Positions 17,029 to 27,054 of a stretch of DNA of 64,000 nucleotides are shown piece by piece. Origin of the DNA: Bacteroidales bacterium (GTDB lineage: Bacteria > Bacteroidota > Bacteroidia > Bacteroidales > Marinifilaceae); the NCBI GenBank assembly GCA_015061245.1, contig SUWY01000006.1, forward strand, positions 1 to 64,000, written 5' to 3'. A program made the translations under genes and the position numbers. Under the pieces are notes generated by a model. That model was given only the letters and a program-made list of their open reading frames with translations, was not told the DNA's origin and ran no database searches. Numbering within the stretch: position 1 is the stretch's first letter; every line of letters begins with the position of its first letter.

Positions 17029-19335
17029 ATGAATAAAACTAGGATTTTATGGGCAGTAATTGCCTTTTTGTGCTTCTGGGCATGTAATGATGATGTTGTC
17101 TCAGAGCAAGGTATAGGTAATCTTGATGATCAAGGAACCTATCTTGATGTTGTAATTGAGTCAGGTACCTCTTCAAGGGTTATGTATGAGGGGTATGACA
17201 CAAAATTTGTCGAGGGAGATAGAATAGGAGTTTATGGCGAAACTTTCCAGAATGTACCATTTGTCATAAATGGAGAGTTGCGCAGAGCATATTCTGAGGC
17301 TCCGGTAACTATGGAGAAGGGTACTGAGTACTATGCCTACTATCCATATAACGAGGAGTTGACCGATGTTACAGCAATGCCTGTAAAAATTTCAAAGAGT
17401 CAGACTCAGAGCGATGCAAACTTCTCACACATTTCAGAGTATGACTATTTAGTAGTTGCACCTGCTACAATTGTTAAGACAACAGTTGCGTCGTTTCAAC
17501 ATGTAGGCGCATGGATCGATTTGTTGGTCTATAATCGTGAGGCCTCGCCTATGACAATTACAGGAGCGAAGATTAAATCGCAAAAGGGTGGATTTATTGA
17601 GAGTGGAACTGTCGATATTACAGCTGCAAAGGATGGAGAGGAGTATTTAAAGGTTACTCCTGCAACCTATACCGATGAGATTAATGTTAATGTATCGGGC
17701 GATTGGGCGAAGGATATTCCAACAGGAAAGAGTGCGGTTATCAGAGTTGCAATTCTTCCTTCTGATATGTCAAATGATACCCTCTCTGTTGAGATTCAGA
17801 CCAGTGCCGGTCAAATTACACAGAGTTTTAAAGGACGTGATTTTAAGCGAGGTCACGCTTATCAACTGTCATATAATGATAAGAAAATCTATTTGACAGG
17901 AAATTTGTGGTTGCCAGAGGGTGCTTCAGTCAGCAGATTTAACTTTAGAACTGCAGACCTTTATGATGAGAAGAGCAATTTCTGTTGGCAACGTTCAAAA
18001 CAGTCAGAGAATTTGATTGTTTTCTGGGAGCCTGGATTTGGTGATGACCCATCAAAATGTACCAAGAGAGTTGGAAATGTATCAATGAAGGTTGATGTTG
18101 ACAACCTGTTGGAGAAGATGGAGGCATACTATGCTCGTTATCGCGATGAGTTGAAGTTTGTCATTCCCGGATACTCAAGAACAGATACCCATAAAATGAT
18201 AATCTTCCTTTTCTATACCGATGTATGGATTGCGTATGGAGGAGGAGTTGATAATTACATTGGAACATTCTGGATTGGTCCAAGTGCTTGTAACCCGGTG
18301 GGTCAGACTGTTGCTCACGAGTTGGGACACTCTTTCCAATATCAGGTAGCAGCCGATGTCAAGACCGATCCTGATTTGTTGTACCACTCACGTGGTTGCG
18401 GTTTTAGCCACAATATTGGCCAGGGTAATGGATTCTGGGAGCAGTGTGCTAACTATATGGCATGGCAGAACTTAGAGTATTTCAAGACTTGGGGCTGTGA
18501 GATTCCGGTTCATCAGGCAAATGCTCATAAGGGCTTCACTCACGAATGGGTTCGTTACCAATACTTCTACTTAATGAGTTTATGGGAGGAGTTGCACGGT
18601 AGGGATATTCTTGCAAGGGTATGGCGTTTCTCTAATAGGGGCGAGGATGCAATTCAGGCATATCAGCGCATAACCAACACCTCGCAAGATAAGTTTAACG
18701 ATGAGATTTGGTTATCTGCAGCCAAGGAGCAAACATGGAGCTTTACATACGATGAGATTAATCAATATATGCGTAATATGTTGGATAGACTCTCTGCAAG
18801 CGAGCGTGACAGATATTATACAAATAAGACTTGGTTGATTCATAATAGTGCCGATGACTACTATCGTTGTTATCCAGATACCTACACTAAAGATCAGGGA
18901 ACTAACGTGAATTATGCTTTGTCGCCACAATCTTATGGTTATAATGCAGTCCATTTGAAGGTACCGCAGGCAGGAACCGAGATTACTATTGACTTCGAGG
19001 GATTGTCAAGTTATCCTGAAACTGAAATTGCCGATTATAACTACAGCTCAACACTTGGTTGGCGTTGGGGTATTGTAGCTTGCACTGGCGAAGGTGGTTG
19101 GACTCCGGTTTATAGCGAAATGCAGAGCAGTGATAGTGGTTCATTGACATTTACTGTGCCCGAGGATACAAAGCGTTTGGTATTCTTGGTAACCGGTGCT
19201 CCTACATCGCATCGTCAGAAGGATTGGGATGAGGATGTTAGCGATGATTATCATTTCCCATACCGTTTCAAGGTTACTGGAACTTCGGTTAATACTTCAT
19301 ACGTGAAGATAAATAAAGAGGAGGTTGAATTGTAA
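17029..19335 (+). CDS. lipoprotein with fimbrillin-like N-terminus and HExxH (DUF6055-like) metalloprotease domain
   Basis: This 768-residue protein has a lipoprotein signal ending FWAC (Cys19). Residues about 35-285 resemble the fimbrillin/Mfa-like beta domain (FVEGDRIGVYG, INGELRRAYSEAPVTME, YYAYYPYN). The middle part resembles DUF6055 proteins and carries the zinc motif TVAHELGHSFQYQ, with His430, Glu431 and His434; Glu471 in GFWEQCANYM is a candidate third ligand. The C-terminal 150 residues look like a beta-sandwich. The protein is exported and probably surface-anchored; the substrate is unknown. A paralogue colinear over its whole length lies at 22735-25047, and a small Gly/Asp-rich lipoprotein follows 13 bp downstream. 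The protease activity is inferred from the motif only. Confidence 0.75.
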   Translation: MNKTRILWAVIAFLCFWACNDDVVSEQGIGNLDDQGTYLDVVIESGTSSRVMYEGYDTKFVEGDRIGVYGETFQNVPFVINGELRRAYSEAPVTMEKGTEYYAYYPYNEELTDVTAMPVKISKSQTQSDANFSHISEYDYLVVAPATIVKTTVASFQHVGAWIDLLVYNREASPMTITGAKIKSQKGGFIESGTVDITAAKDGEEYLKVTPATYTDEINVNVSGDWAKDIPTGKSAVIRVAILPSDMSNDTLSVEIQTSAGQITQSFKGRDFKRGHAYQLSYNDKKIYLTGNLWLPEGASVSRFNFRTADLYDEKSNFCWQRSKQSENLIVFWEPGFGDDPSKCTKRVGNVSMKVDVDNLLEKMEAYYARYRDELKFVIPGYSRTDTHKMIIFLFYTDVWIAYGGGVDNYIGTFWIGPSACNPVGQTVAHELGHSFQYQVAADVKTDPDLLYHSRGCGFSHNIGQGNGFWEQCANYMAWQNLEYFKTWGCEIPVHQANAHKGFTHEWVRYQYFYLMSLWEELHGRDILARVWRFSNRGEDAIQAYQRITNTSQDKFNDEIWLSAAKEQTWSFTYDEINQYMRNMLDRLSASERDRYYTNKTWLIHNSADDYYRCYPDTYTKDQGTNVNYALSPQSYGYNAVHLKVPQAGTEITIDFEGLSSYPETEIADYNYSSTLGWRWGIVACTGEGGWTPVYSEMQSSDSGSLTFTVPEDTKRLVFLVTGAPTSHRQKDWDEDVSDDYHFPYRFKVTGTSVNTSYVKINKEEVEL

Positions 19336-19348
19336 AAAATATTGAGTT

Positions 19349-20011
19349 ATGAAATTGAGATATATGTTAGGAGCTTTTGCTCTATTGGTGATGTTTGCAG
19401 TTGGAGCGTGTAGCTCTGATAGTGATGATGTAACTCCGGGAACTCCCGGAAATACTGAAATTCCGGATAATACCGGTGGACCTGATGGTCCTGATAATGG
19501 CGATGGTGGAAATGACGATGGCGGTAACGAAGGAACCCCTGAATTGCCTGATGATGGAAATGGAGATGGTACTGGAGATGATGGTACTGGAGATGATGGT
19601 ACAGGAGATGATGGAACCGGTGACGATGGTTCTGGTGATGATCCGATAGATCCCGAGGCAGATGTTTTGACTGCTAAGGATTTAAAAGGTGTTTGGAGTG
19701 GTTCGGACAATAAGGTATACTACTTCTATGCTAATGGAAAGCTATATGTTGATGATCATTCCGGCACTTATGGTGTAGCAACATGGACTCTTTTTGAAAC
19801 AAATCAGACTATCAAAGTTGGAGAGACAACTGAGTCGTTGGTTTATAAGGTGGGAGAGCCTTCAACAATAACATTTAAAGAGGGGTTGGTACTTACTGCT
19901 ACCGATGAGACTCTACCCGACGAGACTCGTTTTATCATAGAGGAGAATAAAGAGTTGATTAACTCAATAGGAGGAATGAGTTCTGTTACTTGGATTCCTG
20001 AAGAGGTATAA
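19349..20011 (+). CDS. small lipoprotein with a Gly-Asp repeat linker
   Basis: This 220-residue protein has a lipobox near VGACSS (Cys21) followed by about 80 residues of low-complexity Gly/Asp/Pro sequence. Within this linker are five 15-bp DNA units at 19568-19642, each coding for a GTGDD-type block. The C-terminal domain (about residues 105-220) opens LKGVWSGSDNKVYYFYANGKLYV, split here as LKGVWSGSDNK plus VYYFYANGK, and resembles the lipocalin-like domains of Bacteroidetes lipoproteins. It probably forms an operon with the protease-like lipoprotein 13 bp upstream. The repeat number could vary between strains. Its function is unknown. Confidence 0.7.
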   Translation: MKLRYMLGAFALLVMFAVGACSSDSDDVTPGTPGNTEIPDNTGGPDGPDNGDGGNDDGGNEGTPELPDDGNGDGTGDDGTGDDGTGDDGTGDDGSGDDPIDPEADVLTAKDLKGVWSGSDNKVYYFYANGKLYVDDHSGTYGVATWTLFETNQTIKVGETTESLVYKVGEPSTITFKEGLVLTATDETLPDETRFIIEENKELINSIGGMSSVTWIPEEV

Positions 20012-20037
20012 AGAGAAGGTATAAAACTAAATAGATT

Positions 20038-20072
20038 GGGCTGACTTAATCAAGAAAGTCAGCCCATTTTCT
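20038..20072. terminator. terminator between convergent lipoprotein and M16 genes
   Basis: GGGCTGACTT (20038-20047) pairs with AAGTCAGCCC (20056-20065), followed by ATTTTCTTATT on the plus strand. It lies between two convergent genes. Confidence 0.75.
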
Positions 20073-21346
20073 TATTCTCCTGCGGTGATTATGTAGCACT
20101 CTTCTGGACGAAGATAGCGTGCTGCAAGCTCCTGTATGCGATCGGGATCACAGGTGGATATTCGTTTTATCATTTGGTTGTATAGTCCTAAGTCCAAGCC
20201 GAATGAACGTTTATGGCGAAGCATATCCGATTGAGCAAATGCTCCGTCAAGCTCACGCAATAACTCTCCGTGAAGGTATTGTCGAGCTCGGTTAAACTCC
20301 TCCTTTCCTATCGGTTTTTCTGCCAAGTTGCGCATCTCTTTAAAACACTCATCTATGGTTGCCTGGCACATCTCTTTGTTTACATCGGTGGCAATAAACC
20401 AGTTGGCGGCATTGTACATTGGTAAATTGCAGCTCTGAATGCCGTATGTATAACCCTTCTCCTCGCGAATGTTGGCCATTAGACGGGAACTGAAGTAGCC
20501 TCCGAAAATTGTGTTTAAAAGCATAAATTCGGGGTAGTCGGGGTCGGTAAGTTTAACTCCGCTCTTTCCGATTCTTATGCTGTTTTGCGCACTCTTCTCT
20601 TTTGTTACATGGTATTTGCCAATGGGCGAGGGCTTTGCCTTAGGTATATATCGCTCATTCAAGCTGTAGCAATTTGGAATCTCGGAGAATGCTTTACGAA
20701 TATATCCCAAAATCTCATCGCTTACATTGCCCGAAATATATACCTTGCAGTTCTCTGCTGCGTAACGCTCTTTGTGGAACTCTACGAGAAGCTCTCGCTC
20801 TAATAGATCATAGTCCTCTGCATCGACCTGATTTGAGTATGGATGGCCATCGCCGTACATACGGAGCATATACTCTTTTCTTGCCAGATACGATGTCTTT
20901 TCGCACTGGATTAGGAACTGCTGTTTTCTGTTTTTCAAGAATATGCCAAGCTCCTTCTCGGGGAATATCGAGTCGATGATAAGTTCTGCTGTCAGGTTGA
21001 TTACAGGCTCTGCATATTTGCACAAACCTATTAAGCACAACTCGGAGTTAATCATGCTTACATGCTCTCCGATATAGGCCCCATAGTAGTCGAATAGCTC
21101 TGAAATCTGCTCTGAGGTGTGGCTGCTTGTGCCCTCGCCCAACATGTTAATTGCCGTAGTTGCAATTAGTCGCTGAGGCTGATACGCTGCTCCGGCCTTG
21201 AACATAATGTCCACCTTAAAGACCTCTTGCGAAGGGTCGTGCAAAATTACAAGCTCTACACCATTAGGTAGTATTTCGGTTTTGTGCTCCATAATCACAG
21301 GTTGTGATAGTGGAAATATTTTGGGTGCTATATTTCTGTCAATCAT
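20072..21346 (-). CDS. M16-family peptidase-like subunit without the zinc motif
   Basis: This protein of about 424 residues has the insulinase/processing-peptidase fold. Where active members have HxxEH, this one reads INMLGEGTSSHTSEQIS, so the zinc site is missing. The C-terminal half keeps the family features GGYFSSRLMANIREEKGYTYG, split here as GGYFSSRLMANI plus REEKGYTYG. This fits the non-catalytic partner of an M16B heterodimer. The start is set at MIDRNIAPK because ATG overlaps the upstream stop codon as ATGA; a further-upstream start would overlap the neighbour more. It is translationally coupled to the active subunit at 21343-22581. Confidence 0.87.
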   Translation of the reverse strand: MIDRNIAPKIFPLSQPVIMEHKTEILPNGVELVILHDPSQEVFKVDIMFKAGAAYQPQRLIATTAINMLGEGTSSHTSEQISELFDYYGAYIGEHVSMINSELCLIGLCKYAEPVINLTAELIIDSIFPEKELGIFLKNRKQQFLIQCEKTSYLARKEYMLRMYGDGHPYSNQVDAEDYDLLERELLVEFHKERYAAENCKVYISGNVSDEILGYIRKAFSEIPNCYSLNERYIPKAKPSPIGKYHVTKEKSAQNSIRIGKSGVKLTDPDYPEFMLLNTIFGGYFSSRLMANIREEKGYTYGIQSCNLPMYNAANWFIATDVNKEMCQATIDECFKEMRNLAEKPIGKEEFNRARQYLHGELLRELDGAFAQSDMLRHKRSFGLDLGLYNQMIKRISTCDPDRIQELAARYLRPEECYIITAGE

Positions 21347-22581
21347 CTCTTTTTGTAGTGTAGGGTGGTACAATTCTCTTTGCGGAAAAGGTGTTTGGCA
21401 AAGTTTTGCATCTCTGAAACTGAAACATTCTCGTAAACCTCCTTCTCTGCATTGATTAGCTCTATATCACCAAGCATTTCAAAGAATGCAAGGTTTGCAG
21501 CCTTGTTTTGGTAATTTATCTCGCCAAAGCAGAGTTGAGCTTCACGTTTGTGAATAATCTTCTCGAATTCACGTTGAGGAATAGGAGTGTTTATAAATAG
21601 TTCAATCTCTTTGTTTATGGCCTCTTCGGCCTCTTCGAATGTTATGCCCTCTGCAAGTTTTCCGCAGAAGATAAATAGGCCGGCATCCATGTCGCCGGTT
21701 ATGTAGGCGTCGATGCTTGAAAATATGTTCCTGTCCTTTACAAGGTGTGTGATAAGACGTGATGAATCGCCCTCTGAAAGAATGTCCGAAATCAAATCGC
21801 TTACGTAGTAGTTGCGCTCTGTGCGTGCAGGCATGTGGTAAACCTTGTATATCGCATTTGCAGGGACCTGATTGTTGTCAAGGACAATACGTTGCACCTC
21901 TTGTTGTTCAGGTTCTGTCGGAATCTCTTTCTGCTCGGTGCAACTGGCAGGAATATCGCCAAACCACTTCTCTGCCAACTCGAAAACCTTTTCTGCATCA
22001 ACAGCTCCGCTCACTGCAATGATAGCGTTGTTGGGGGCATAGAACTGTTTATAGAAGTTGTTTACATCTTCTAAAGTTGCATCGGCAATATGGTCGGGAG
22101 TTTTTCCGATAGTGGGCCATTGATATGGGTGAACTTTATAAACCAAAGGTTTTAATTTGTGCCAAATATCTCCGTAAGGTTTGTTGATGCAGCGCTCTTT
22201 AAACTCCTCAATAACAACATGTTTTTGTATATCCAACGAGTTTTGGTTGATGTTTAGCCATGCCATTCTGTCCGACTCCAAATGGAAGGCGGTCTCGATG
22301 TTGGCTGCCGGAAGAGTTATGTAGTAGTTGGTAAAGTCGTTTGTGGTGAAAGCATTGTTTTCTCCTCCACTCAACTCAATGGTTCTGTCGTAATCCTCAA
22401 CATGCTTGGAGCCTGAAAACATAAGGTGCTCGAAAAGATGTGCAAATCCGGTTCTCTCTGAATCCTCGTTCCTTGAACCAACTTTGTACAATATGTTGAA
22501 ACATGCAAATGCAGTGCTCTTATCTGTATTGCATATAACAGTCAATCCATTACTTAATGTTCTCTTTTTATATTGAATCAT
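21343..22581 (-). CDS. M16-family zinc peptidase, catalytic subunit
   Basis: This 412-residue peptidase has the inverted zinc motif HLFEH (His48, Glu51, His52) in GFAHLFEHLMFSG, with a further Glu expected about 75 residues later in the helix near HVVIEEFKER. It lacks a signal peptide and is probably cytoplasmic. M16B enzymes of this kind degrade peptides as a heterodimer with an inactive homologue, which is encoded next. The minus-strand promoter has a TACCTTTG box (22611-22604) but only a weak upstream element. Confidence 0.92.
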   Translation of the reverse strand: MIQYKKRTLSNGLTVICNTDKSTAFACFNILYKVGSRNEDSERTGFAHLFEHLMFSGSKHVEDYDRTIELSGGENNAFTTNDFTNYYITLPAANIETAFHLESDRMAWLNINQNSLDIQKHVVIEEFKERCINKPYGDIWHKLKPLVYKVHPYQWPTIGKTPDHIADATLEDVNNFYKQFYAPNNAIIAVSGAVDAEKVFELAEKWFGDIPASCTEQKEIPTEPEQQEVQRIVLDNNQVPANAIYKVYHMPARTERNYYVSDLISDILSEGDSSRLITHLVKDRNIFSSIDAYITGDMDAGLFIFCGKLAEGITFEEAEEAINKEIELFINTPIPQREFEKIIHKREAQLCFGEINYQNKAANLAFFEMLGDIELINAEKEVYENVSVSEMQNFAKHLFRKENCTTLHYKKR

Positions 22582-22734
22582 AGTCTGTTTTAATAATAGA
22601 TTGCAAAGGTAAGAATTTTATGGTTACCTTAAATATTTAAAATTTAGAGTAGATAGTATAATATATCTACTAAAAGCGTTGAGATTGTAAAAATGTGTGT
22701 ATATTTGCAAAAAACGAAAACTATAATAGAGAGT

Positions 22735-25047
22735 ATGAAGATTAAAATTTTAAGCGTTATTATGCTCTTGTTGTGTGGTTTAATTGCATGTCAAGAGGAT
22801 AATATAAGTGACAGTGAAGTTGATGTTTCATCAGCTCGGCATGAGGGTATTGATGTCCTAATAGAAAATGGCTCAACTTCGCGTGTAATATATGATGGTT
22901 TTGCAACAAAGTTTGCTGAAGGTGATAAAATAGGAGTCTATTCCGACTTAATGAACAATCAATCTTTTACTATTAATGGAGAGTTGCGAAGAGCCTATTC
23001 CGATGCTCCGGTAACAATGGAGAGGGGTACCTATTTTTATGCCTATTATCCATACCGCGAGATAATGGATAATTTAGAGGCAGTTCCGATTGCAATAAAT
23101 CCTGCTCAAGTTCAGAGTGATGTTAATTTCTCTCATATTGCTGAGAATGATTTTTTGGTGGCACCTCCAACCTCTATAAGTCGTACAACTGTTGCTTCGT
23201 TTCAACATGTAGGTACATGGATTGATTTGCTTATCTATAATCGTCAGGATTCTCCTTTAAGTGTAACCGATGCTACTATAAAATCGAGTAGTAAATCCTT
23301 CGTTAAGAGCGGAACTATCGATATTACTCTTGAGAGTGATAATGAGAATTTTATGAAGGTAATCCCGACAGAATATACCGATGAGTTGGCTATCACTGTT
23401 AGCGGAGATTGGGCAAAATCGGTTGAGAGGGGTAAATCGGTAACTTTGAGAGTGGCATTCTTACCATCCGATCTTTCAAATGATACAATCTCGGTTACCA
23501 TTAATACTAATCAAGGTCAGATAACTCAATCATTTATAGGTAGAAATTTTGAACGAGCACATGCTTATCAATTGGCATATAACGATAAACAGATATATAT
23601 ACCTGGAAATATTTGGGTTCCCGAGGGTGAGGAGAATTTCAATTTTAGAAGAGCTGACCTTCATGATGAAAATAGCTATTTCTGTTGGAAGCGCTCAAAA
23701 CAGTCAGAGAATCTGATTATCTTTTGGGAGGAGGGTTTTGGCGATGACCCTGCAACTTGTAACCTTCGTAAGGGAAATGTATCAATGAATGTTAATGTGG
23801 ATCAAATGCTTCAAGATCTTGAGCGATATTATGCTCTTTACAGAGATGAGTTGAAGTTTATTATACCCGGTTATACTTTGGCAGACCAATATAAGATGAT
23901 GATTTTCTTGTATTGTACAGATGCCTGGTATGCTTTTGGTGGTGATATAGACTCTCGTGTCGGTGCCTTTTGGGTTAGTCCGGTTGTAGCTCAGCCGGCA
24001 GGACGTGCAATTGCTCATGAACTTGGTCACGCTTTCCAAGGACAGGTTCGTGCTGATTCAAGATATGCTGATCCCGATTTGTTATATCATGGTTCAAATT
24101 TTGCCGGTTTTGCAAATGATAATATAGGTACAAGATATATTGAGTGTTGTGCTAATTACATGGCTTTGCAGAATATGGAGAGCTATAAGAATTGGGATTG
24201 TGAAATTCCCATACATCAGGCACAATGTCACAAAGGATTTACACACTCCTGGGCAGCATATCAATGTTTTTATATACATGGATTGTGGGAGGAGCTTCAC
24301 GGAAGAGATTTTGTAGGAAGATTGTGGCGATATGCAAAACGTGGTGAGGATATTATTACTGCTTATAAGCGTTACACAGAAACTTCGCAAGAACTCTTTA
24401 ATGATCAAATATGGCAATCGGCTGCAAGAGAGCAGACATGGAGTTGTTGCAGTGATGAGATTAACCAGTATATGAGGGCAATGGTGGATCGACAGACAAG
24501 TGGTAATAGAGACTCCTACTATACAAACAAGACATGGTTAATTCATAACAATACCGATGATTATTACCGTTGCTATCCCGATATTTATACAACAGACAAA
24601 TCGAACAGTGTAAACTATGCAATGGCACCTCAGTCCTATGGTTATAATGCAATCCATTTAAATGTGCCGGTTGCAGGAACTGAGGTTACTATTGATTTTG
24701 AAGGTTTGTCAACTTACCTTGAGACAGATATTCAGGGATACCGATATTACTCGGATTTGACAAATCTTGGTTGGCGTTGGGGAGTTGTTGCTTGTACGGG
24801 CGAGGGCGGTTGGACTCCTGTTTATAGCGAAATACAAAGAGATAATAAGGGTAGTTTGACTTTTGAGGTACCGCAGGATACAAAGCGTTTGGTTTTGATC
24901 GTTTCAGGAGCTCCGCAAAATCATATAAGAAAGGATAGCGATCAGAGTGTAGAAAATGATTACGAATACCCATATCGTTTCAAAGTGAGCGGCACAACAG
25001 TCAATACCAAGTATGTCAAATTGACCAACGAAGAGATTGTTTTGTAA
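22735..25047 (+). CDS. paralogue of the fimbrillin-like/HExxH lipoprotein
   Basis: This protein of about 770 residues is colinear with the one at 17029-19335 and very similar in most segments, for example INGELRRAYSDAPVTMERG and the C-terminal YPYRFKVSGTTVNTKYVK. It has a lipobox at LIAC (Cys19 counted from this start). The zinc motif is IAHELGHAFQGQ, with His428, Glu429 and His432; Glu470 in YIECCANYM is the candidate third ligand. The start is the ATG at 22735, because TATATTTG at 22700-22707 overlaps the earlier ATG at 22693 and marks it as promoter. The two copies are separated by a small lipoprotein and the M16 pair. Both keep the active site, so they have probably diverged in substrate rather than decayed. 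Confidence 0.75.
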   Translation: MKIKILSVIMLLLCGLIACQEDNISDSEVDVSSARHEGIDVLIENGSTSRVIYDGFATKFAEGDKIGVYSDLMNNQSFTINGELRRAYSDAPVTMERGTYFYAYYPYREIMDNLEAVPIAINPAQVQSDVNFSHIAENDFLVAPPTSISRTTVASFQHVGTWIDLLIYNRQDSPLSVTDATIKSSSKSFVKSGTIDITLESDNENFMKVIPTEYTDELAITVSGDWAKSVERGKSVTLRVAFLPSDLSNDTISVTINTNQGQITQSFIGRNFERAHAYQLAYNDKQIYIPGNIWVPEGEENFNFRRADLHDENSYFCWKRSKQSENLIIFWEEGFGDDPATCNLRKGNVSMNVNVDQMLQDLERYYALYRDELKFIIPGYTLADQYKMMIFLYCTDAWYAFGGDIDSRVGAFWVSPVVAQPAGRAIAHELGHAFQGQVRADSRYADPDLLYHGSNFAGFANDNIGTRYIECCANYMALQNMESYKNWDCEIPIHQAQCHKGFTHSWAAYQCFYIHGLWEELHGRDFVGRLWRYAKRGEDIITAYKRYTETSQELFNDQIWQSAAREQTWSCCSDEINQYMRAMVDRQTSGNRDSYYTNKTWLIHNNTDDYYRCYPDIYTTDKSNSVNYAMAPQSYGYNAIHLNVPVAGTEVTIDFEGLSTYLETDIQGYRYYSDLTNLGWRWGVVACTGEGGWTPVYSEIQRDNKGSLTFEVPQDTKRLVLIVSGAPQNHIRKDSDQSVENDYEYPYRFKVSGTTVNTKYVKLTNEEIVL

Positions 25048-25066
25048 ATAGATTGATTGAATAGTT

Positions 25067-25101
25067 TTGTAGTTTGGTAAATTACACCTAAATTTGAGGT
25101 G
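25067..25101 (+). promoter_or_regulatory. ridA promoter with an inverted repeat over the -7 box
   Basis: TTG (25067-25069), a 19-bp spacer and TAAATTTG (25089-25096) form a consensus promoter. The -7 box is framed by CACCT and AGGTG (about 25085-25100), a short inverted repeat that could be an operator. Confidence 0.5.
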
Positions 25102-25134
25102 CGAAATTAAACTAAAAACATAATAGAAGAAGAT

Positions 25135-25512
25135 ATGAAAAAGATTATTAACAGTCCAAAGGCTCCTAAGGCATTGGGTCCTTACAGCCAGGCAATTGAG
25201 GCAAACGGAACATTGTATATCAGCGGTCAGGTACCTATCGATGTAAATACAGGTAAGATTGTTGAGGGTGGAATTAAGGAGCAGACCGAGCAGGTAATGA
25301 AGAATATCGGTTATATCCTTGAGGAGGCCGGATACACATACGCTGACGTTGTAAAATCAACATGCTTGCTATCTGACATTGCAAACTTCGGTGCAATGAA
25401 CGAGGTTTATGGTAAGTATTATACATCTGATTGTCCAGCTCGTGCAGCTTTCGCTGTAAAGGATTTGCCTGCAGGCGCATTGGTTGAGATTGAGACAATT
25501 GCTGTAAAGTAA
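25135..25512 (+). CDS. ridA: RidA family enamine/imine deaminase
   Basis: This 125-residue protein of the YjgF/YER057c/UK114 family is nearly all conserved core: APKALGPYSQAIEANG, LYISGQVPID, TEQVMKNIGYILEEAG and the C-terminal CPARAAFAVKDLPAGALVEIE. The arginine in CPARAAF is the residue that binds the substrate carboxylate in RidA. The enzyme hydrolyses reactive enamine/imine intermediates from PLP enzymes such as threonine dehydratase. It is a homotrimer in known cases and cytoplasmic. It has its own promoter. Confidence 0.95.
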   Translation: MKKIINSPKAPKALGPYSQAIEANGTLYISGQVPIDVNTGKIVEGGIKEQTEQVMKNIGYILEEAGYTYADVVKSTCLLSDIANFGAMNEVYGKYYTSDCPARAAFAVKDLPAGALVEIETIAVK

Positions 25513-25614
25513 AATTGCTTTAGATGATTGTTTTATAATTTGGTATGAAAAATTAGAACTATTATGGGTAAAATGTAGTATTACAAAGTGAAATAATATA
25601 ATGGATTAATACCT

Positions 25615-27030
25615 ATGTTAGAGACAATCAATCAGATAATTGGGCAGGTAAACCACATTTTGTGGGATTACCTGCTCATTTTTTTATTGTTAGGTACAGG
25701 CTTGTACTTTACATTGCGTTTTAGATTTGTACAGTTTACCAATTTTGGAGAGATGTTCCGCCTTTTGGGCGAGGGTTTTTCCGGAAAGGGTAAGACGCAC
25801 AAGAATCAGGTATCTTCATTTCAGGCATTCTGTATAGCAACTGCTTCCAGAGTAGGAACTGGAAATTTGGCAGGAGTGGCAACTGCAATAGCTGCAGGAG
25901 GCCCCGGTGCAGTGTTCTGGATGTGGATTGTGGCTCTTGTGGGTTCGGCATCGGCCTTCGTGGAATCGACTTTGGCGCAATTGTATAAGGAGAAAGGGGG
26001 CGACTCTTTTGTGGGAGGACCTGCATATTATATTCGTAAAGGCCTTAAAATGCCTTGGTTATCAGCAATTTTTGCAGTGGTAATCTCTATTACTTTTGGT
26101 TTGATTTTTAATGCTGTTCAAGCAAATACAATAGCTCAGGCATATAACACTGCTTTTGGAGTTAGTCCTGTTCTTATTGCCGTAATTCTATGTGTTGCAA
26201 CGCTATTGGTTATCTTTGGAGGGGTGCATAGAATTGCAAAGTTGGTGGGAGTACTGGTTCCAATAATGGCAATTTTCTATATTTTATTGGCAGTGGTTAT
26301 TATTGTGATGAATATAGAGCAGGTGCCGGGAATTATAAAGACCATTGTTTCAAGTGCTTTTGGATTTGAGCAGGTTTTAGGTGGTGGAGTTGGAGCTGCA
26401 ATATCCTATGGTATTAAGCGAGGACTCTTTTCAAACGAGGCCGGTATGGGTTCTGCCCCAAACGCTGCTGCAACGGCTGCGGTGAGCCACCCTGTAAAAC
26501 AGGGCTTTATTCAGGCATTAAGTGTATTTACCGATACAATAATTATATGTACCTGTACTGCCGTTGTTGTGTTGCTATATGGAGCCGATGTTGGCTATGC
26601 AAATATGCAAGGTAATGGTATTCAGCTAACGCAAAATGCAGTTAATCAGTTTATAGGTGCTTGGGGTGGACCTTTTATTGCTATATGTATTTTGCTATTT
26701 GCATATAGTTCAATTATTGGAAACTACTACTATAGCGAGGCGAATATCCGTTATATGACTAAGAGTAGTGCAGTGCTAAATGGATACAGGGTTATGGTAG
26801 GTGCAATAGTTGTATGGGGTGCAGTTTCCGGGCTTGATATTGTGTGGAATTTTGCAGATGTGACAATGGGTGTTATGGCTGTAATCAATATAGTAGCCAT
26901 TTTGCTGTTGGGTAAATTGGCTCTGCGCCTATATCATGATTATCAGGCTCAGAAGCGTTCCGGCAAGAATCCAACCTTTAAGTCGGAAACCTTGCCCGAT
27001 ATAGATAAAAAGGATATAGAGTGTTGGTAA
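25615..27030 (+). CDS. sodium:alanine/glycine symporter (AgcS family)
   Basis: This 471-residue inner-membrane protein has about 10-11 hydrophobic segments. Family signatures include VSSFQAFCIATASRVGTGNLAGVATAIAAGGPGA (residues about 63-98, split as SRVGTGNLAGVATAI plus AAGGPGA), FSNEAGMGSAPNAAATA around residue 275 and an N-terminal GTGLYFTLRFRFVQF. AgcS proteins import alanine or glycine with sodium. It follows ridA after about 100 bp in the same direction. The C-terminal tail is charged and cytoplasmic. Confidence 0.92.
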   Translation: MLETINQIIGQVNHILWDYLLIFLLLGTGLYFTLRFRFVQFTNFGEMFRLLGEGFSGKGKTHKNQVSSFQAFCIATASRVGTGNLAGVATAIAAGGPGAVFWMWIVALVGSASAFVESTLAQLYKEKGGDSFVGGPAYYIRKGLKMPWLSAIFAVVISITFGLIFNAVQANTIAQAYNTAFGVSPVLIAVILCVATLLVIFGGVHRIAKLVGVLVPIMAIFYILLAVVIIVMNIEQVPGIIKTIVSSAFGFEQVLGGGVGAAISYGIKRGLFSNEAGMGSAPNAAATAAVSHPVKQGFIQALSVFTDTIIICTCTAVVVLLYGADVGYANMQGNGIQLTQNAVNQFIGAWGGPFIAICILLFAYSSIIGNYYYSEANIRYMTKSSAVLNGYRVMVGAIVVWGAVSGLDIVWNFADVTMGVMAVINIVAILLLGKLALRLYHDYQAQKRSGKNPTFKSETLPDIDKKDIECW

Positions 27031-27054
27031 TGTAAATCGTAAATGTATATAAGT

